Source of the DNA: Candidatus Gastranaerophilales bacterium
GTDB taxonomy: Bacteria > Cyanobacteriota > Vampirovibrionia > Gastranaerophilales > Gastranaerophilaceae
NCBI GenBank assembly: GCA_944323725.1
Contig: CALUTP010000016.1
Location: forward strand, 1 to 64,000
Direction of reading: 5' to 3'
Length of the DNA stretch: 64,000 nucleotides
Made by a program: the position numbers and the translations under genes. This document shows positions 1 to 7,717 of this stretch, one piece after another; the stretch's first letter is position 1, and every line of letters begins with the position of its first letter. The notes beneath the pieces were generated by a model. It did no database searches. It was not told the DNA's origin and saw only the letters and a list, made by a program, of their open reading frames with translations.

Positions 1-215
1 CAGTGTACGGGTTATCGCGCCAGCGGTAAACGCCCGGTAGCTGTGTTCCAAGCGGATAAGTGCTGAAAGCATATAAGTACGAAGCCCACCGTAAGATAAG
101 ATCTCTCATAGCATAAGCTAGTAAGTCCCCGTGCAGATTACACGGTTGATAGGTCAGAGATGTAAGAATGGCAACATTTTCAGTCGACTGATACTAATAG
201 GACGAGGGCTTTTCC
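1..215 (+). rRNA. rrl: 23S ribosomal RNA, 3' end (partial)
   Basis: The conserved 3' end of 23S rRNA runs from the window edge, including the stretch that ends in GATACTAATAGGACGAGGGC at about 190-210. The 5' part lies outside the window. A spacer of about 88 bases without a tRNA separates it from the 5S gene. The exact 3' end is placed by eye and may be off by a few bases. Confidence 0.95.
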
Positions 216-303
216 TAATTATCCTTTTGGATGGTTAAGATGATTGCGAAACCTTATAATCATTATGCAACTTTCAGAGTGCGTAAGCACTGGTTACAAG
301 ATT

Positions 304-421
304 CGTCGGTAACCAAGCGTGAGGAAACCACCCGTTCCCATCTCGAACACGGTCGTAAAGACTCATAGCGGTGAAGATACTTGGCGGGCCACCGCCTGGG
401 AAAATAACTCGTTGCCGACAC
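304..421 (+). rRNA. rrf: 5S ribosomal RNA
   Basis: About 118 bases with the 5S hallmark CCCATCTCGAACACGG near 338-353. The ends GTCGGTAAC and GTTGCCGAC pair to form helix I with one G-U pair. It follows the 23S end directly and is followed by a terminator, so the rRNA operon reads 23S-5S-end. Ends are accurate to a few bases. Confidence 0.93.
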
Positions 422-433
422 CTATTTTTAAAG

Positions 434-467
434 GAGTTGAATTAAAAAAAATAATTCAACTCTTTTT
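434..467 (+). terminator. rRNA operon terminator
   Basis: An 11-bp perfect stem, GAGTTGAATTA (434-444) pairing with TAATTCAACTC (452-462), is followed by a T-run. It lies 13 bases after 5S and ends the rRNA operon. The A-rich left side could also let it stop transcription from the convergent minus-strand gene that ends at 479. Confidence 0.85.
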
Positions 468-478
468 ATTTTCTATTG

Positions 479-1009
479 TTATGGATTGTATATTCTATTT
501 AGCACGTATAAATCGTTTTCACTAGGGATTGTTATATTTTTTTGATGAGGAACATACATTATATCATTTATTTCTATTCCATGACCAAGACCTAGAGCGT
601 GACCAAATTCATGCATTATTGCACAATAAATACTCAATTCTGTTATATTTTTTCCATAGGCATTTGGCAGACCTATTTCTATTGTAATTTTTTTTATACT
701 ATTTCCGATTACACTTAAATATTTGCACATTCCTTCATAAATTCGGCCTACTTGAATCCAATTAACTGTTATATCTGCATTGGATGGGTATTGAATTTGA
801 TTAAATTGAATATTAATTCTATTATTTTTTAATAGGGTGTTCCAGCTTATAATTGCTTTATTCACTAATGAATACATAAGTTCTTTATTTTCAATTTGGA
901 TTGTAATTTGTGTTATATAAACATTAATTATTTGTTTATCCCATTTGCATAATTTCCCTCTTATTAGTGAGTTTTGAATATATTGATTTATATTTGTAGA
1001 TATTGTCAT
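479..1009 (-). CDS. matrixin/metzincin-like zinc metalloprotease
   Basis: 176 aa. Near residue 134 it carries MHEFGHALGLGH, the extended zinc site HExxHxxGxxH of metzincins, followed by IMYVP, which fits the Met-turn. A SNADITVNW segment upstream resembles the strand before the active site in M10 matrixin-type proteases. The enzyme should cleave peptide bonds with zinc held by the three histidines. No N-terminal signal peptide or propeptide is visible, which is unusual for this family, so an upstream piece may be missing or the protein may stay in the cell. It stands alone, convergent with the rRNA operon. The family call is strong; the substrate is unknown. Confidence 0.8.
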   Translation of the reverse strand: MTISTNINQYIQNSLIRGKLCKWDKQIINVYITQITIQIENKELMYSLVNKAIISWNTLLKNNRINIQFNQIQYPSNADITVNWIQVGRIYEGMCKYLSVIGNSIKKITIEIGLPNAYGKNITELSIYCAIMHEFGHALGLGHGIEINDIMYVPHQKNITIPSENDLYVLNRIYNP

Positions 1010-1114
1010 GTGTATATTATTTATTAAATATTATGCTATGTAATGATTTAAATGTTTGAAATATTATACTTTATTATATCGTATTTTTGCTTATTTTAAT
1101 TTATAAATCAAATT

Positions 1115-1504
1115 ATGTATGAGTTTTATGATAAAATAAAACGACCTAAATATTCACCTCCAGCTTTTGTATTTTTTTATGTCTGGGTATTTTTGTATGT
1201 TTTGATGTTAATTTCTTTTATTTATTTGCTTTTTTTGCCTAATTATTTTTTAAAATTTCTTGGTATAGGTATTTTTTCTTTGCAAATTTTTTTAAACTTT
1301 TTATGGCCGTATATATTTTTTAAGTTAAAAAATATAGAATTATCATGTGTTGTATGTATTTTATTATTAGTTTCTGTAATTATGATGACGGTTATTTTTT
1401 TTAAGATATCTTTTGTTCTTGGATGTTTGCAGATCCCATATTTATTGTGGCTATTTTTTGCAAATGTTTTGAATATTGAAGTTTATTTTATGAATAAAAG
1501 TTGA
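1115..1504 (+). CDS. TspO/MBR family membrane protein (short form)
   Basis: 129 aa, very hydrophobic, with about four membrane segments. The N-terminal motif KRPKYSPPAFVFFYVWVFLY matches the TspO/MBR signature (P-x-W/Y-x-PP-x-x-F...VW...LY). Typical TspO proteins have five helices and about 150-160 aa; here the first helix is absent because the protein begins just before the motif. Family members bind tetrapyrroles and are found in bacteria and mitochondria. The start ATG at 1115 lacks a clear Shine-Dalgarno, so a different upstream start is possible, though no good one is visible. It ends with TGA, which shows that TGA is a stop codon in this genome. Confidence 0.72.
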   Translation: MYEFYDKIKRPKYSPPAFVFFYVWVFLYVLMLISFIYLLFLPNYFLKFLGIGIFSLQIFLNFLWPYIFFKLKNIELSCVVCILLLVSVIMMTVIFFKISFVLGCLQIPYLLWLFFANVLNIEVYFMNKS

Positions 1505-1534
1505 CTTTATCTAGTATTTTATTAATAGAATAGT

Positions 1535-1906
1535 ATGATTTTATTGGAGTATTTTAGAAAAAATAATGTTTGTCATCATGATAAAGTGACCCCAGAGAAA
1601 GATGTAGCTTATTGTCCAAACTGTGGTGAATTAATTGAAAATCAATGGTATATTACAAGGTGCTCTTGTTGTGGTGTAAAATTGAAAGCCATAATAAAAA
1701 ATGGTGAAGTCGTTCCAGAAGCGCATTATTGTCACAATTGCGGTTTTAAAAGTTTTATTGTAGAACGAGTAAATAAAATTAATTTTATAGATATTAATTA
1801 TGCAGTACTAGTAAAAGCTGTAATAAAGCCTAGTGTTGATGAGATTACGCAAAGCTGGTGTGATGTTGGGGATGCCTATAATCCAAAGTTAATTGGAAAC
1901 TATTAA
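1535..1906 (+). CDS. zinc-ribbon protein of unknown function
   Basis: 123 aa. Three CxxC-type knuckles are visible: CPNCG (about residues 28-32), CSCCG (44-48) and CHNCG (71-75), enough for one or two zinc ribbons. The rest has no recognisable domain. No good ribosome binding site precedes the ATG. Its last bases overlap the stop of the convergent spmB-like gene. Small Cys-rich ribbon proteins of this size occur on mobile elements and as nucleic-acid binding adaptors, but nothing here decides the role. Confidence 0.6.
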   Translation: MILLEYFRKNNVCHHDKVTPEKDVAYCPNCGELIENQWYITRCSCCGVKLKAIIKNGEVVPEAHYCHNCGFKSFIVERVNKINFIDINYAVLVKAVIKPSVDEITQSWCDVGDAYNPKLIGNY

Positions 1907-2436
1907 AAAATCCAATTACAAATACCTACTGCTGCTATTATTCCAATAAAATCTGCAAGTAATCCAACTAGCAGAGCATATCGGATTTTTGAAATTCCAA
2001 CTGCTCCGAAATATACTGCTAGGATATAAAAGGTAGTTTCACTGCTGCCAACCATTATCGCAGCCAGAGTTGTTGCATAATTATTGGGACCAAGATTGTG
2101 TGCAATATCCGAGAATATTCCAAGAGCTGCGGATCCGGAAAGTGATCTTACAATCATTACTGGTATTACATCTACTGGGATATTAAAGTGTGTTAGTAGG
2201 GGACTTAGGATATTTCCTGTACTTTCTATGATTCCTGAAGCTCTAAACATTGAGATACTAACTATTATGGCAACAAGATATGGGATGATATTTACTGACA
2301 CTTTGAAGCCTTCTTTTGCACCTTCGGTAAATACTTCATAGATAGGAACTTTTTTAATTAATCCCATTGTCAGAATTAATATTAAAATTGCTGGAAGCAT
2401 CCATAATGAAGCTATATTCATAATTTTTTGGAACAT
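1903..2436 (-). CDS. spmB: SpmB-like nucleoside-recognition (gate) membrane protein
   Basis: 177 aa, hydrophobic, with several membrane segments and the SpmB-type stretch RSLSGSAALGIFSDIAHNLG followed by MVGSSETTFYILAVYFGAVG. In Bacillus, SpmA and SpmB act together in spore core dehydration; the domain also occurs widely in non-spore-formers with unknown roles. It directly follows spmA, with 1-base overlap of stop and start (2436), so the two are translationally coupled. The substrate is unknown. Confidence 0.8.
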   Translation of the reverse strand: MFQKIMNIASLWMLPAILILILTMGLIKKVPIYEVFTEGAKEGFKVSVNIIPYLVAIIVSISMFRASGIIESTGNILSPLLTHFNIPVDVIPVMIVRSLSGSAALGIFSDIAHNLGPNNYATTLAAIMVGSSETTFYILAVYFGAVGISKIRYALLVGLLADFIGIIAAVGICNWIF

Positions 2437-3041
2437 TATTTTTCGCCTCCATTATTTTCAAATTGAGGCTTCCAGTATTTTTGAAATATCTTTGCAAGAA
2501 TAATAGCGCTAATAAATGCAATTGTAGTGACAAGCAGAGTAGGTGCTATTATTACAGTAGGATTTTTATAGCCAATGCTTATTAATATTGCTATTACTGT
2601 AGCCGGCATTAGTTGGAATCCGGCTGTATTCATTGCTAATAACATGCACATTGCATTTGATGCGCTTTTTTTATCTTTATTATGTTTTTGCAATTCTTCC
2701 ATTGCTTTGATTCCAATTGGAGTCGCCGCATTTGAAAGTCCAAAAGCATTTGCTGTAATACTCATTGCTATATCTCCTATAGCTGGTGAGTTTTCTGGAA
2801 TTTCATTAAAAAGTCTTTTGGTTATTGGTTTAATTATTTTGGCAATTAGGGTTATAAGACCGCATTTCTCAGCAATTTTCATCATTCCGAGCCAAAATGC
2901 CATAATTCCTATTAGAGAAAATGCAACTTTTACCGATAATTCGGCACCCTGTAATATAGCATTGACAACATCTTGAACTCTTCCGTTAATTGCGCCAGCA
3001 ATTATTGAGATCACTATTAAAAAGTAGAATATGTAATTCAT
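2436..3041 (-). CDS. spmA: SpmA-like nucleoside-recognition (gate) membrane protein
   Basis: 201 aa with multiple membrane helices and typical SpmA stretches such as AFGLSNAATPIGIKAMEEL and the MNTAGFQLMPATVIAI region. It is the first gene of a two-gene spmA-spmB unit, paired with the gene that begins at 2436. The pair probably forms one membrane complex. Nothing else in the window suggests full sporulation, so the role may be a small-molecule permease or osmotic function. Confidence 0.8.
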   Translation of the reverse strand: MNYIFYFLIVISIIAGAINGRVQDVVNAILQGAELSVKVAFSLIGIMAFWLGMMKIAEKCGLITLIAKIIKPITKRLFNEIPENSPAIGDIAMSITANAFGLSNAATPIGIKAMEELQKHNKDKKSASNAMCMLLAMNTAGFQLMPATVIAILISIGYKNPTVIIAPTLLVTTIAFISAIILAKIFQKYWKPQFENNGGEK

Positions 3042-3095
3042 ATTATAATTAAAACATCAAATTCATTTTCGGTCAATTTTATATTTTATTTGTTA

Positions 3096-3863
3096 TTAAA
3101 ATTTTATAGGATAATTCTTCGGAAATTTCCAGTTATTTCTCTCTAAGAGGATCCCACATTTGCGTGTCCCTAGTTTGTTGCTTGGTTGACAATATTCGTA
3201 AATTTTTTCTGTTGACATTGAAAAATCACCATCATTTGCGCTTCCTCCTGTGTGGAAACCTTTTATAGCCTTTCCTGTTGTTCCATACCTTAAATAATTA
3301 GATAATGAAAAAACAAAAACATCCTGTCCCATTACAGAACGCCCTCTTTGACCATTTACATCAGCTACAAAGGTTATATATTTCCAATAATCACCGTTCA
3401 CAGGAGTATTATTAACCATTACCATTAAGCTACGCCCATCATCAAGTAGGTATTTAGGTGAAATCCTATAATTACCACCTATAGATAGTTCTTCTTGATT
3501 AGGATATCGCCATACATAAAAATTACCGTCTGATCCTGCAAAACATTTTTTAGGCATATTTTTATTATTATGAGCTTTGCATTCTGTTAAATTAATGTAG
3601 GGGGCAAAATATTTTTCAACGAATTTATTAGTTCCTCCATTTTCATATGACAAAGTATAATCCCAGTTTTCGTATGAGCCATTGTCAACTTCACTACGTT
3701 TTATTAAATTGTATAAATCTGAATATGTTTTTTTTAGACCAGATTCTATAATCATCTTTTCATACTTTGAATGTAAAACTGGTAATGTCATTGCTGCAAC
3801 AACTCCGATTATTCCGAGTGTTATAAGTGTTTCTGCTAATGTAAATCCAAGTTCCTTTTTCAT
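3096..3863 (-). CDS. prepilin-like protein (type IV pilin/pseudopilin N-terminus)
   Basis: 255 aa from the ATG at 3863, chosen because GGAGG lies 7 bases upstream of it; an in-frame ATG at 3881 lies upstream of this Shine-Dalgarno. The leader MKKELG is followed by FTLAETLITLGIIGVVAAMT, the class III signal cleaved by prepilin peptidase between G and F. The C-terminal part holds the family-like segment ADVNGQRGRSVMGQDVFVF and ends NNWKFPKNYPIKF, like the genes at 41209 and 60327. The likely role is a surface or secretion pseudopilus subunit. It is divergent from the XRE gene at 3984, 120 bases away. Confidence 0.85.
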   Translation of the reverse strand: MKKELGFTLAETLITLGIIGVVAAMTLPVLHSKYEKMIIESGLKKTYSDLYNLIKRSEVDNGSYENWDYTLSYENGGTNKFVEKYFAPYINLTECKAHNNKNMPKKCFAGSDGNFYVWRYPNQEELSIGGNYRISPKYLLDDGRSLMVMVNNTPVNGDYWKYITFVADVNGQRGRSVMGQDVFVFSLSNYLRYGTTGKAIKGFHTGGSANDGDFSMSTEKIYEYCQPSNKLGTRKCGILLERNNWKFPKNYPIKF

Positions 3864-3874
3864 ATCTGACCTCC

Positions 3875-3934
3875 ATTGCATATTTATAATTATTTTATGC
3901 TATTTATTGCATGTTATCAAGGTGGATATTGCAT
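3875..3934. promoter_or_regulatory. shared promoter region with three ATTGCAT repeats
   Basis: The 120 bases between the divergent prepilin and XRE genes contain ATTGCAT three times in the same orientation (3875-3881, 3906-3912, 3928-3934), the last two as TATTGCAT. Short repeated words in a region shared with an adjacent XRE gene are what one expects of an operator, but the binding protein and sites are inferred. Confidence 0.35.
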
Positions 3935-3983
3935 TAAGCTTTCTCTTCTATAATTGTAGTCTTATAAAAGGAGGCAGTTTATT

Positions 3984-4298
3984 TTGGTAAATCATTTAGG
4001 GGAAAGAATAAAAAAATTACGTAAATTTAAAAAGCTTACTCAAGAGCAGCTTGCTGAACTTGTCGATATTGATGTTCGTCAAATTGCTAGTATTGAAGCG
4101 TGTGAGTCATTACCATCAATTCCTACATTATTAAAATTTTGTTCGGTTTTTGAGCTTAGTCCAAATGATATACTTAGTTATTCTTCTAATTATAATGCTG
4201 CCAGTTCATCATTAAAGGCTGATATAAATGACATTTTGGCCTTAGCTCAGGATGAACAGCTTGAACTTATTAAGAAATTAATTCTGGCAGTTATATAA
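3984..4298 (+). CDS. XRE-family transcriptional regulator
   Basis: 104 aa. An N-terminal helix-turn-helix (residues about 4-60, with KLTQEQLAELVDIDVRQIAS as the core) is followed by a 40-residue tail rich in Leu/Ile (DEQLELIKKLILAVI) that may dimerise. The start is TTG at 3984, supported by AAAGGAGG ten bases upstream. It stands head-to-head with the prepilin gene at 3863 and is the best candidate to control it and itself. The XRE protein at 37008-37331 has the same two-part build and also neighbours a prepilin gene. Confidence 0.85.
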   Translation: MVNHLGERIKKLRKFKKLTQEQLAELVDIDVRQIASIEACESLPSIPTLLKFCSVFELSPNDILSYSSNYNAASSSLKADINDILALAQDEQLELIKKLILAVI

Positions 4299-4318
4299 TT
4301 AATAATAAAAATAACAAA

Positions 4319-4351
4319 AAAAACACCTGAGACTATCAGGTGTTTTTTTTT
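4319..4351. terminator. bidirectional terminator between XRE gene and rplA
   Basis: A 9-bp perfect stem, AACACCTGA (4322-4330) with TCAGGTGTT (4336-4344), is flanked by an A-run on the left and a T-run on the right. It can end both the XRE gene on plus and the rpmG-to-rplA operon on minus. Confidence 0.85.
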
Positions 4352-4363
4352 GTTATTTTGGAA

Positions 4364-5086
4364 TTAAACTAATTCTTTTACTTCTGCAGCAAATGTCTTA
4401 GGATCTAATTTGATACCAGGTCCCATTGTTGTTGCTAGGTAAACTGATTTTACAAATGTACCTTTTGCAGAGGATGGTTTTGCTCTTAAAATAGCATCTG
4501 CTAGAGTCGCATAGTTTTTAACAAGATCTTCATTAGAGAAATTTGCTTTACCTATAGGACAATGAATCATTCCTTGTTTATCAGCTCTGAATTCAACTTT
4601 ACCTGCTTTTGCATCTTTTACAGCTTTAGCTATATCCATTGTAACTGTACCAGTTTTAGGGTTTGGCATCAATCCTTTTGGACCTAATACTCTACCTAGT
4701 TTCCCTAGCATACCCATACAATCTGGGGTTGCAATCAATGTATCAAATTCAAACCAGCCACCAGAAATTTTATCAATAATTTCTTCAGCTCCAGCAAAAT
4801 CAGCTCCAGCTTCTGTTGCTTCGGTAGCTTTAGCCCCTTTTGCAATAACACAAACTCGCACTGTTTTTCCTAGACCTGCTGGTAGTACTACTGTAGATCT
4901 TATCTGTTGGTCAGCTTGACGTACGTCAATACCTAATCTCATATGACATTCTACAGTTTCATTAAATTTAGAAGTTTCTTTAGATATTTCTTGTAATTTT
5001 TTTAATGCATCAACTGCAGTTGCAGGTTGTGTAAAATCTGCAAGCATTTCCTGCACTTTTTGTTGTTTTTTAGTTAATTTACTCAT
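4364..5086 (-). CDS. rplA: 50S ribosomal protein L1
   Basis: 240 aa, usual length for L1, with the family signature around [20 protein letters not shown] (about residues 127-146). L1 forms the L1 stalk at the ribosomal E site and represses its own operon by binding the mRNA leader. It is the last gene of the rpmG-trnW-secE-nusG-rplK-rplA run on the minus strand and is followed by a terminator at 4319-4351. rplJ and rplL, which usually come next, are instead at 24245-25224. Confidence 0.96.
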   Translation of the reverse strand: MSKLTKKQQKVQEMLADFTQPATAVDALKKLQEISKETSKFNETVECHMRLGIDVRQADQQIRSTVVLPAGLGKTVRVCVIAKGAKATEATEAGADFAGAEEIIDKISGGWFEFDTLIATPDCMGMLGKLGRVLGPKGLMPNPKTGTVTMDIAKAVKDAKAGKVEFRADKQGMIHCPIGKANFSNEDLVKNYATLADAILRAKPSSAKGTFVKSVYLATTMGPGIKLDPKTFAAEVKELV

Positions 5087-5141
5087 TATTTTAATTTCCT
5101 TTCATGGTGTTAGCGGAGTATTTATCTCCTTCCATTTTTTA

Positions 5142-5567
5142 CTATTCTTTTACTGTAACACCCATTGCTCTGCAAGAACCTGCTATCATTTTTACTGCAG
5201 CTTCCATTGTTGTAGCATTTAGGTCGTTCATTTTTATTTTTGCAATTTCTTCAAGTTGTTCTCTTGTGATTTCTGCAACTTTATCTTTATTAGGAACAGC
5301 TGATCCTTTTGACAAGTTTAACGCTTTCTTAATCAATACAGGAGCCGGTGGTGATTTGATTACGAATGAAAAACTTCTGTCCTCATATACATCAATAATA
5401 ACCGGAATGATGTATCCTGCTTGTGATTCTGTTTTAGCATTAAATTGCTTACAGAAATCCATGATATTAACCCCATGTTGACCTAATGCAGGACCAACTG
5501 GTGGTGATGGATTTGCTTTTCCTGCTTCGATTTGAAGCTTAATTTTTCCTACTACTTTCTTAGCCAT
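5142..5567 (-). CDS. rplK: 50S ribosomal protein L11
   Basis: 141 aa, full length. It has the conserved N-terminus [20 protein letters not shown] and the C-terminal [12 protein letters not shown]11 sits at the base of the L7/L12 stalk and contacts the 23S GTPase centre. A ribosome binding site (AAAGGAG) precedes the ATG. A folded leader that looks like an L1 binding site lies just upstream at 5582-5625. Confidence 0.97.
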   Translation of the reverse strand: MAKKVVGKIKLQIEAGKANPSPPVGPALGQHGVNIMDFCKQFNAKTESQAGYIIPVIIDVYEDRSFSFVIKSPPAPVLIKKALNLSKGSAVPNKDKVAEITREQLEEIAKIKMNDLNATTMEAAVKMIAGSCRAMGVTVKE

Positions 5568-5581
5568 TTTTTTCTCCTTTT

Positions 5582-5625
5582 GTGGTAATAGCGGTTTTTG
5601 CCGACTTTAGCAAAAATCCTTCCAC
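5582..5625 (-). promoter_or_regulatory. probable L1-binding mRNA leader upstream of rplK
   Basis: On the minus strand the segment begins GTGG, ends CCAC, and has an inner pairing TTTGC with GCAAA, giving an interrupted stem-loop just before the rplK ribosome binding site. Leaders of rplK-rplA in many bacteria fold this way to mimic the L1 site on 23S rRNA and give feedback control. The fold is seen by eye; function is inferred from position. Confidence 0.5.
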
Positions 5626-5646
5626 GTTTCTTGTACTGTATTTAAA

Positions 5647-6273
5647 TTAAAGTTTATTTATTTGTTTATATTCCAGTTCAACTGGAGTTTCTCGTCCAAA
5701 GATTGAAACATTTGCACGAAGTTTTGATTTATCCGGATATACTTCAATAATATCGGCAATAAAGTCTGCAAATGGTCCGGAGGTAATTCTAACTTTATCC
5801 CCGGCTTTAACGTCAAGTTCAATTTTTTGTGTTTGTGAAGTGGATCTGTTAATAATCTTTTTAATTTCACTATCACGAGCTGGAATAGGACGTTTAGCTG
5901 AGCCAACAAATTTTGTAACTCCAGAAGTGTGTCTTACAACATACCAGCTATCTTCGTCCATTATCATTTCAACTAGAACATAGCCTGGGAAGATTTTTTC
6001 TTCGCGTTCTTGTTTTTTCCCACCTCTCATTTGAGTAACTGTTTTTTGCGGGACTTCTATTCTGAATATTTTATCACCCATATTCATATATTCAATACGT
6101 TTTTCAAGGTTTACTTTTACCTTATTTTCGTATCCTGAATATGTATGCACTATATACCAGCGTTTTTGACTTTTTTTCGCTTTCTTTTCTTCTTCTTTGG
6201 CTTGAACTTCTTCAGCTTCGCGCTGTTTATCTTCGTTCAATTCTTCTTCCATTGATTTTTCTTTTTTAGTCAT
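5647..6273 (-). CDS. nusG: transcription termination/antitermination factor NusG
   Basis: 208 aa. A charged Lys/Glu-rich N-terminal extension of about 37 residues precedes the NGN domain (KRWYIVHTYSGYENKVK), then PGYVLVEM and the C-terminal KOW domain with DKVRITSGPFADFIADIIEV. NusG binds RNA polymerase and couples it to Rho or the ribosome. The extension makes it longer than the usual 175-180 aa. The gene lies between secE and rplK, the standard order. Confidence 0.95.
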   Translation of the reverse strand: MTKKEKSMEEELNEDKQREAEEVQAKEEEKKAKKSQKRWYIVHTYSGYENKVKVNLEKRIEYMNMGDKIFRIEVPQKTVTQMRGGKKQEREEKIFPGYVLVEMIMDEDSWYVVRHTSGVTKFVGSAKRPIPARDSEIKKIINRSTSQTQKIELDVKAGDKVRITSGPFADFIADIIEVYPDKSKLRANVSIFGRETPVELEYKQINKL

Positions 6274-6317
6274 AAGCCACCTTATCTTTTAAGTTATTAT
6301 GCCGATAGGTATAGGAG

Positions 6318-6521
6318 CTACTTGATTAGTCCAAGTATTCCTTTAAAAATTATATCCATTAAATATACTGCTAATGTAAATACAAATACAATTACTACAA
6401 CAAAGACAGTTTCTGTAATTACCTGACGTTTTTCAGGCCAATTAATTTTACCCCATTCAGTTCTTACACCTCTGAAGTATGTTTGTATTGAATTTACTAT
6501 TGCATCTATTTTTGGATCCAT
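6318..6521 (-). CDS. secE: preprotein translocase subunit SecE
   Basis: 67 aa with one C-terminal membrane segment (VFVVVIVFVFTLAVYLMDII) preceded by the amphipathic helix RTEWGKINWPEKRQVITET typical of single-span SecE. SecE clamps SecY in the Sec translocon. The place between tRNA-Trp and nusG is classic. Confidence 0.93.
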   Translation of the reverse strand: MDPKIDAIVNSIQTYFRGVRTEWGKINWPEKRQVITETVFVVVIVFVFTLAVYLMDIIFKGILGLIK

Positions 6522-6548
6522 TATTTATTCCTTTTGTTTTTATAAAAT

Positions 6549-6621
6549 CGCGCCCTGAAGGACTCGAACCCTCGACATCCGGTTTTGGAGACCGACGTTC
6601 TACCAACTGAACTAAGGACGC
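6549..6621 (-). tRNA. trnW: tRNA-Trp (anticodon CCA)
   Basis: 73 nt on minus. The acceptor arms GCGTCCT and AGGGCGC pair, the T-arm reads GGGTTCGAGTCC, and the anticodon loop CTCCAAA gives CCA, with G as discriminator. No CCA end is encoded. It lies between rpmG and secE and is probably cotranscribed with them. A Trp tRNA with CCA fits TGA being a stop rather than Trp. Confidence 0.96.
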
Positions 6622-6652
6622 AAGCGGGGCTATTGCCCCATTTGCTATTTAA

Positions 6653-6820
6653 CTATTTAGTTTCTTTGTGGTTAGTGTGTTTTTTGCATGTTGGGCAATA
6701 TTTGCTCAATTCTAATCTTTCTTTTGTGTTTTTCTTGTTTTTTACTGTGGTATAGTTTCTTTCCTTGCAGTCTTCACAAGCTAGAACTACCATTCTGTCA
6801 TTTTTTCCTTTGATACCCAT
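6653..6820 (-). CDS. rpmG: 50S ribosomal protein L33
   Basis: 55 aa, translated by hand: it starts [19 protein letters not shown] and continues to [16 protein letters not shown]. Two CxxC pairs (CEDC, CPTC) make it a zinc-binding L33. The ATG at 6820 is preceded by AAAAGGA. It is the first gene of the secE-nusG-rplKA run. tuf, which often precedes it, is not present here. Confidence 0.93.
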   Translation of the reverse strand: MGIKGKNDRMVVLACEDCKERNYTTVKNKKNTKERLELSKYCPTCKKHTNHKETK

Positions 6821-6870
6821 AATTTATTTCCTTTTTATAACTTATTATATTTATTTTGTTCCTCTTTAAA

Positions 6871-6901
6871 AAAGAATGTGATTTAACTCACATTCTTTTT
6901 T
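6871..6901. terminator. hairpin upstream of rpmG (terminator or leader attenuator)
   Basis: An 11-bp perfect stem, AAAGAATGTGA (6871-6881) with TCACATTCTTT (6888-6898), has a T-run on both strands. It is 50 bases upstream of rpmG. A possible minus-strand promoter (TTGCAT at 6942-6937 and TATGAT at 6917-6912, spacing 19) lies on the far side, so the hairpin would fall within the rpmG leader and might attenuate it. Confidence 0.6.
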
Positions 6902-6975
6902 CGGCTGTAATATCATAATAAAACAAAAAAAATAAAATGCAAACTAATTGTAAACAAAGTATAAGAGTTTTTATA

Positions 6976-7013
6976 CAAAAAACGATTGGTAATTAACCAA
7001 TCGTTTTTTGTAT
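6976..7013 (-). terminator. terminator of the DivIVA-like gene
   Basis: A 15-bp perfect stem, CAAAAAACGATTGGT (6976-6990) with ACCAATCGTTTTTTG (6996-7010), has a T-run within the 3' arm on either strand. It lies just after the stop of the minus gene at 7031. Confidence 0.8.
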
Positions 7014-7030
7014 TTTATAGTTTATGTTAT

Positions 7031-7636
7031 TTACTTTATGACATAGTTACTTGTTGATGAAGAATTTGAATAATTAGATTCATATCTAGACGGGCTTAAT
7101 GATTCGCTTCTTAATTGTTCCATATAAACCTGTCCATTTTTAACAACTTGTTGCAATTGAGTTAAATTGCCTTCAAGGTTTGTTAAAACTTGTTCAGCAT
7201 ATAACTCAGCACCTTGTTTGGTCTTCATAGCATCTTCTGTTGCTTGCATTCTTATATTTTCAGCTTCTTCAAGAGCTTTTCTTTTTATTTCTTCACATTC
7301 TTCTTGAACTTGAGTCCTAATTCTTATCCCTTCACGTTCAACTGCTTTTATAAAGTCCGCTTCTGAAAGTTTCCTATCAGCTTCCATTTGAGCATCAGCT
7401 ACAATTTTTTCAGCTTTTTGCTGTGCTTCCAATTGCATTTCCTCTCTACGTCTAAGGAATGCTCTTGCTTCTTGAACTTCTACTGGTAAAGAAGCATATA
7501 TTCTATCTATTAATGTTTCTATTTCTTTTGGTTTTACAACTACATATCTGCCTGGAATTATCGGAAAACTTTCATCCAATGATAATTCTAACATTTTTAG
7601 TAAATCAAATACTCCATTTTGTTGCATGGTCGTCAC
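7031..7636 (-). CDS. DivIVA/F-ATPase-b-like coiled-coil protein
   Basis: 201 aa. N-terminal 60 residues include FPIIPGRYVVVKPKEIETLI and EARAFLRRREEM, then a long charged coiled coil (about residues 65-165) with many A-E-x-x-A repeats, and a Ser/Asn-rich tail. Cyanobacteria have proteins with this build annotated as DivIVA-domain or ATP synthase b-like. A role in cell-envelope or division scaffolding is possible but unproven. It has its own terminator and sits 81 bases after coaD on the same strand. Confidence 0.6.
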   Translation of the reverse strand: MTTMQQNGVFDLLKMLELSLDESFPIIPGRYVVVKPKEIETLIDRIYASLPVEVQEARAFLRRREEMQLEAQQKAEKIVADAQMEADRKLSEADFIKAVEREGIRIRTQVQEECEEIKRKALEEAENIRMQATEDAMKTKQGAELYAEQVLTNLEGNLTQLQQVVKNGQVYMEQLRSESLSPSRYESNYSNSSSTSNYVIK

Positions 7637-7717
7637 ACATATACCTTTCTTACTAATATTATTCTACCTAAGCGAAATTTAATTGTCAAATAGTTTTCCG
7701 ATATAAAGACTCTTATA

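Noticed and set aside
319-525. Open frame across the 5S gene and terminator
   Set aside because: It lies within 5S rRNA and a terminator; no protein features.
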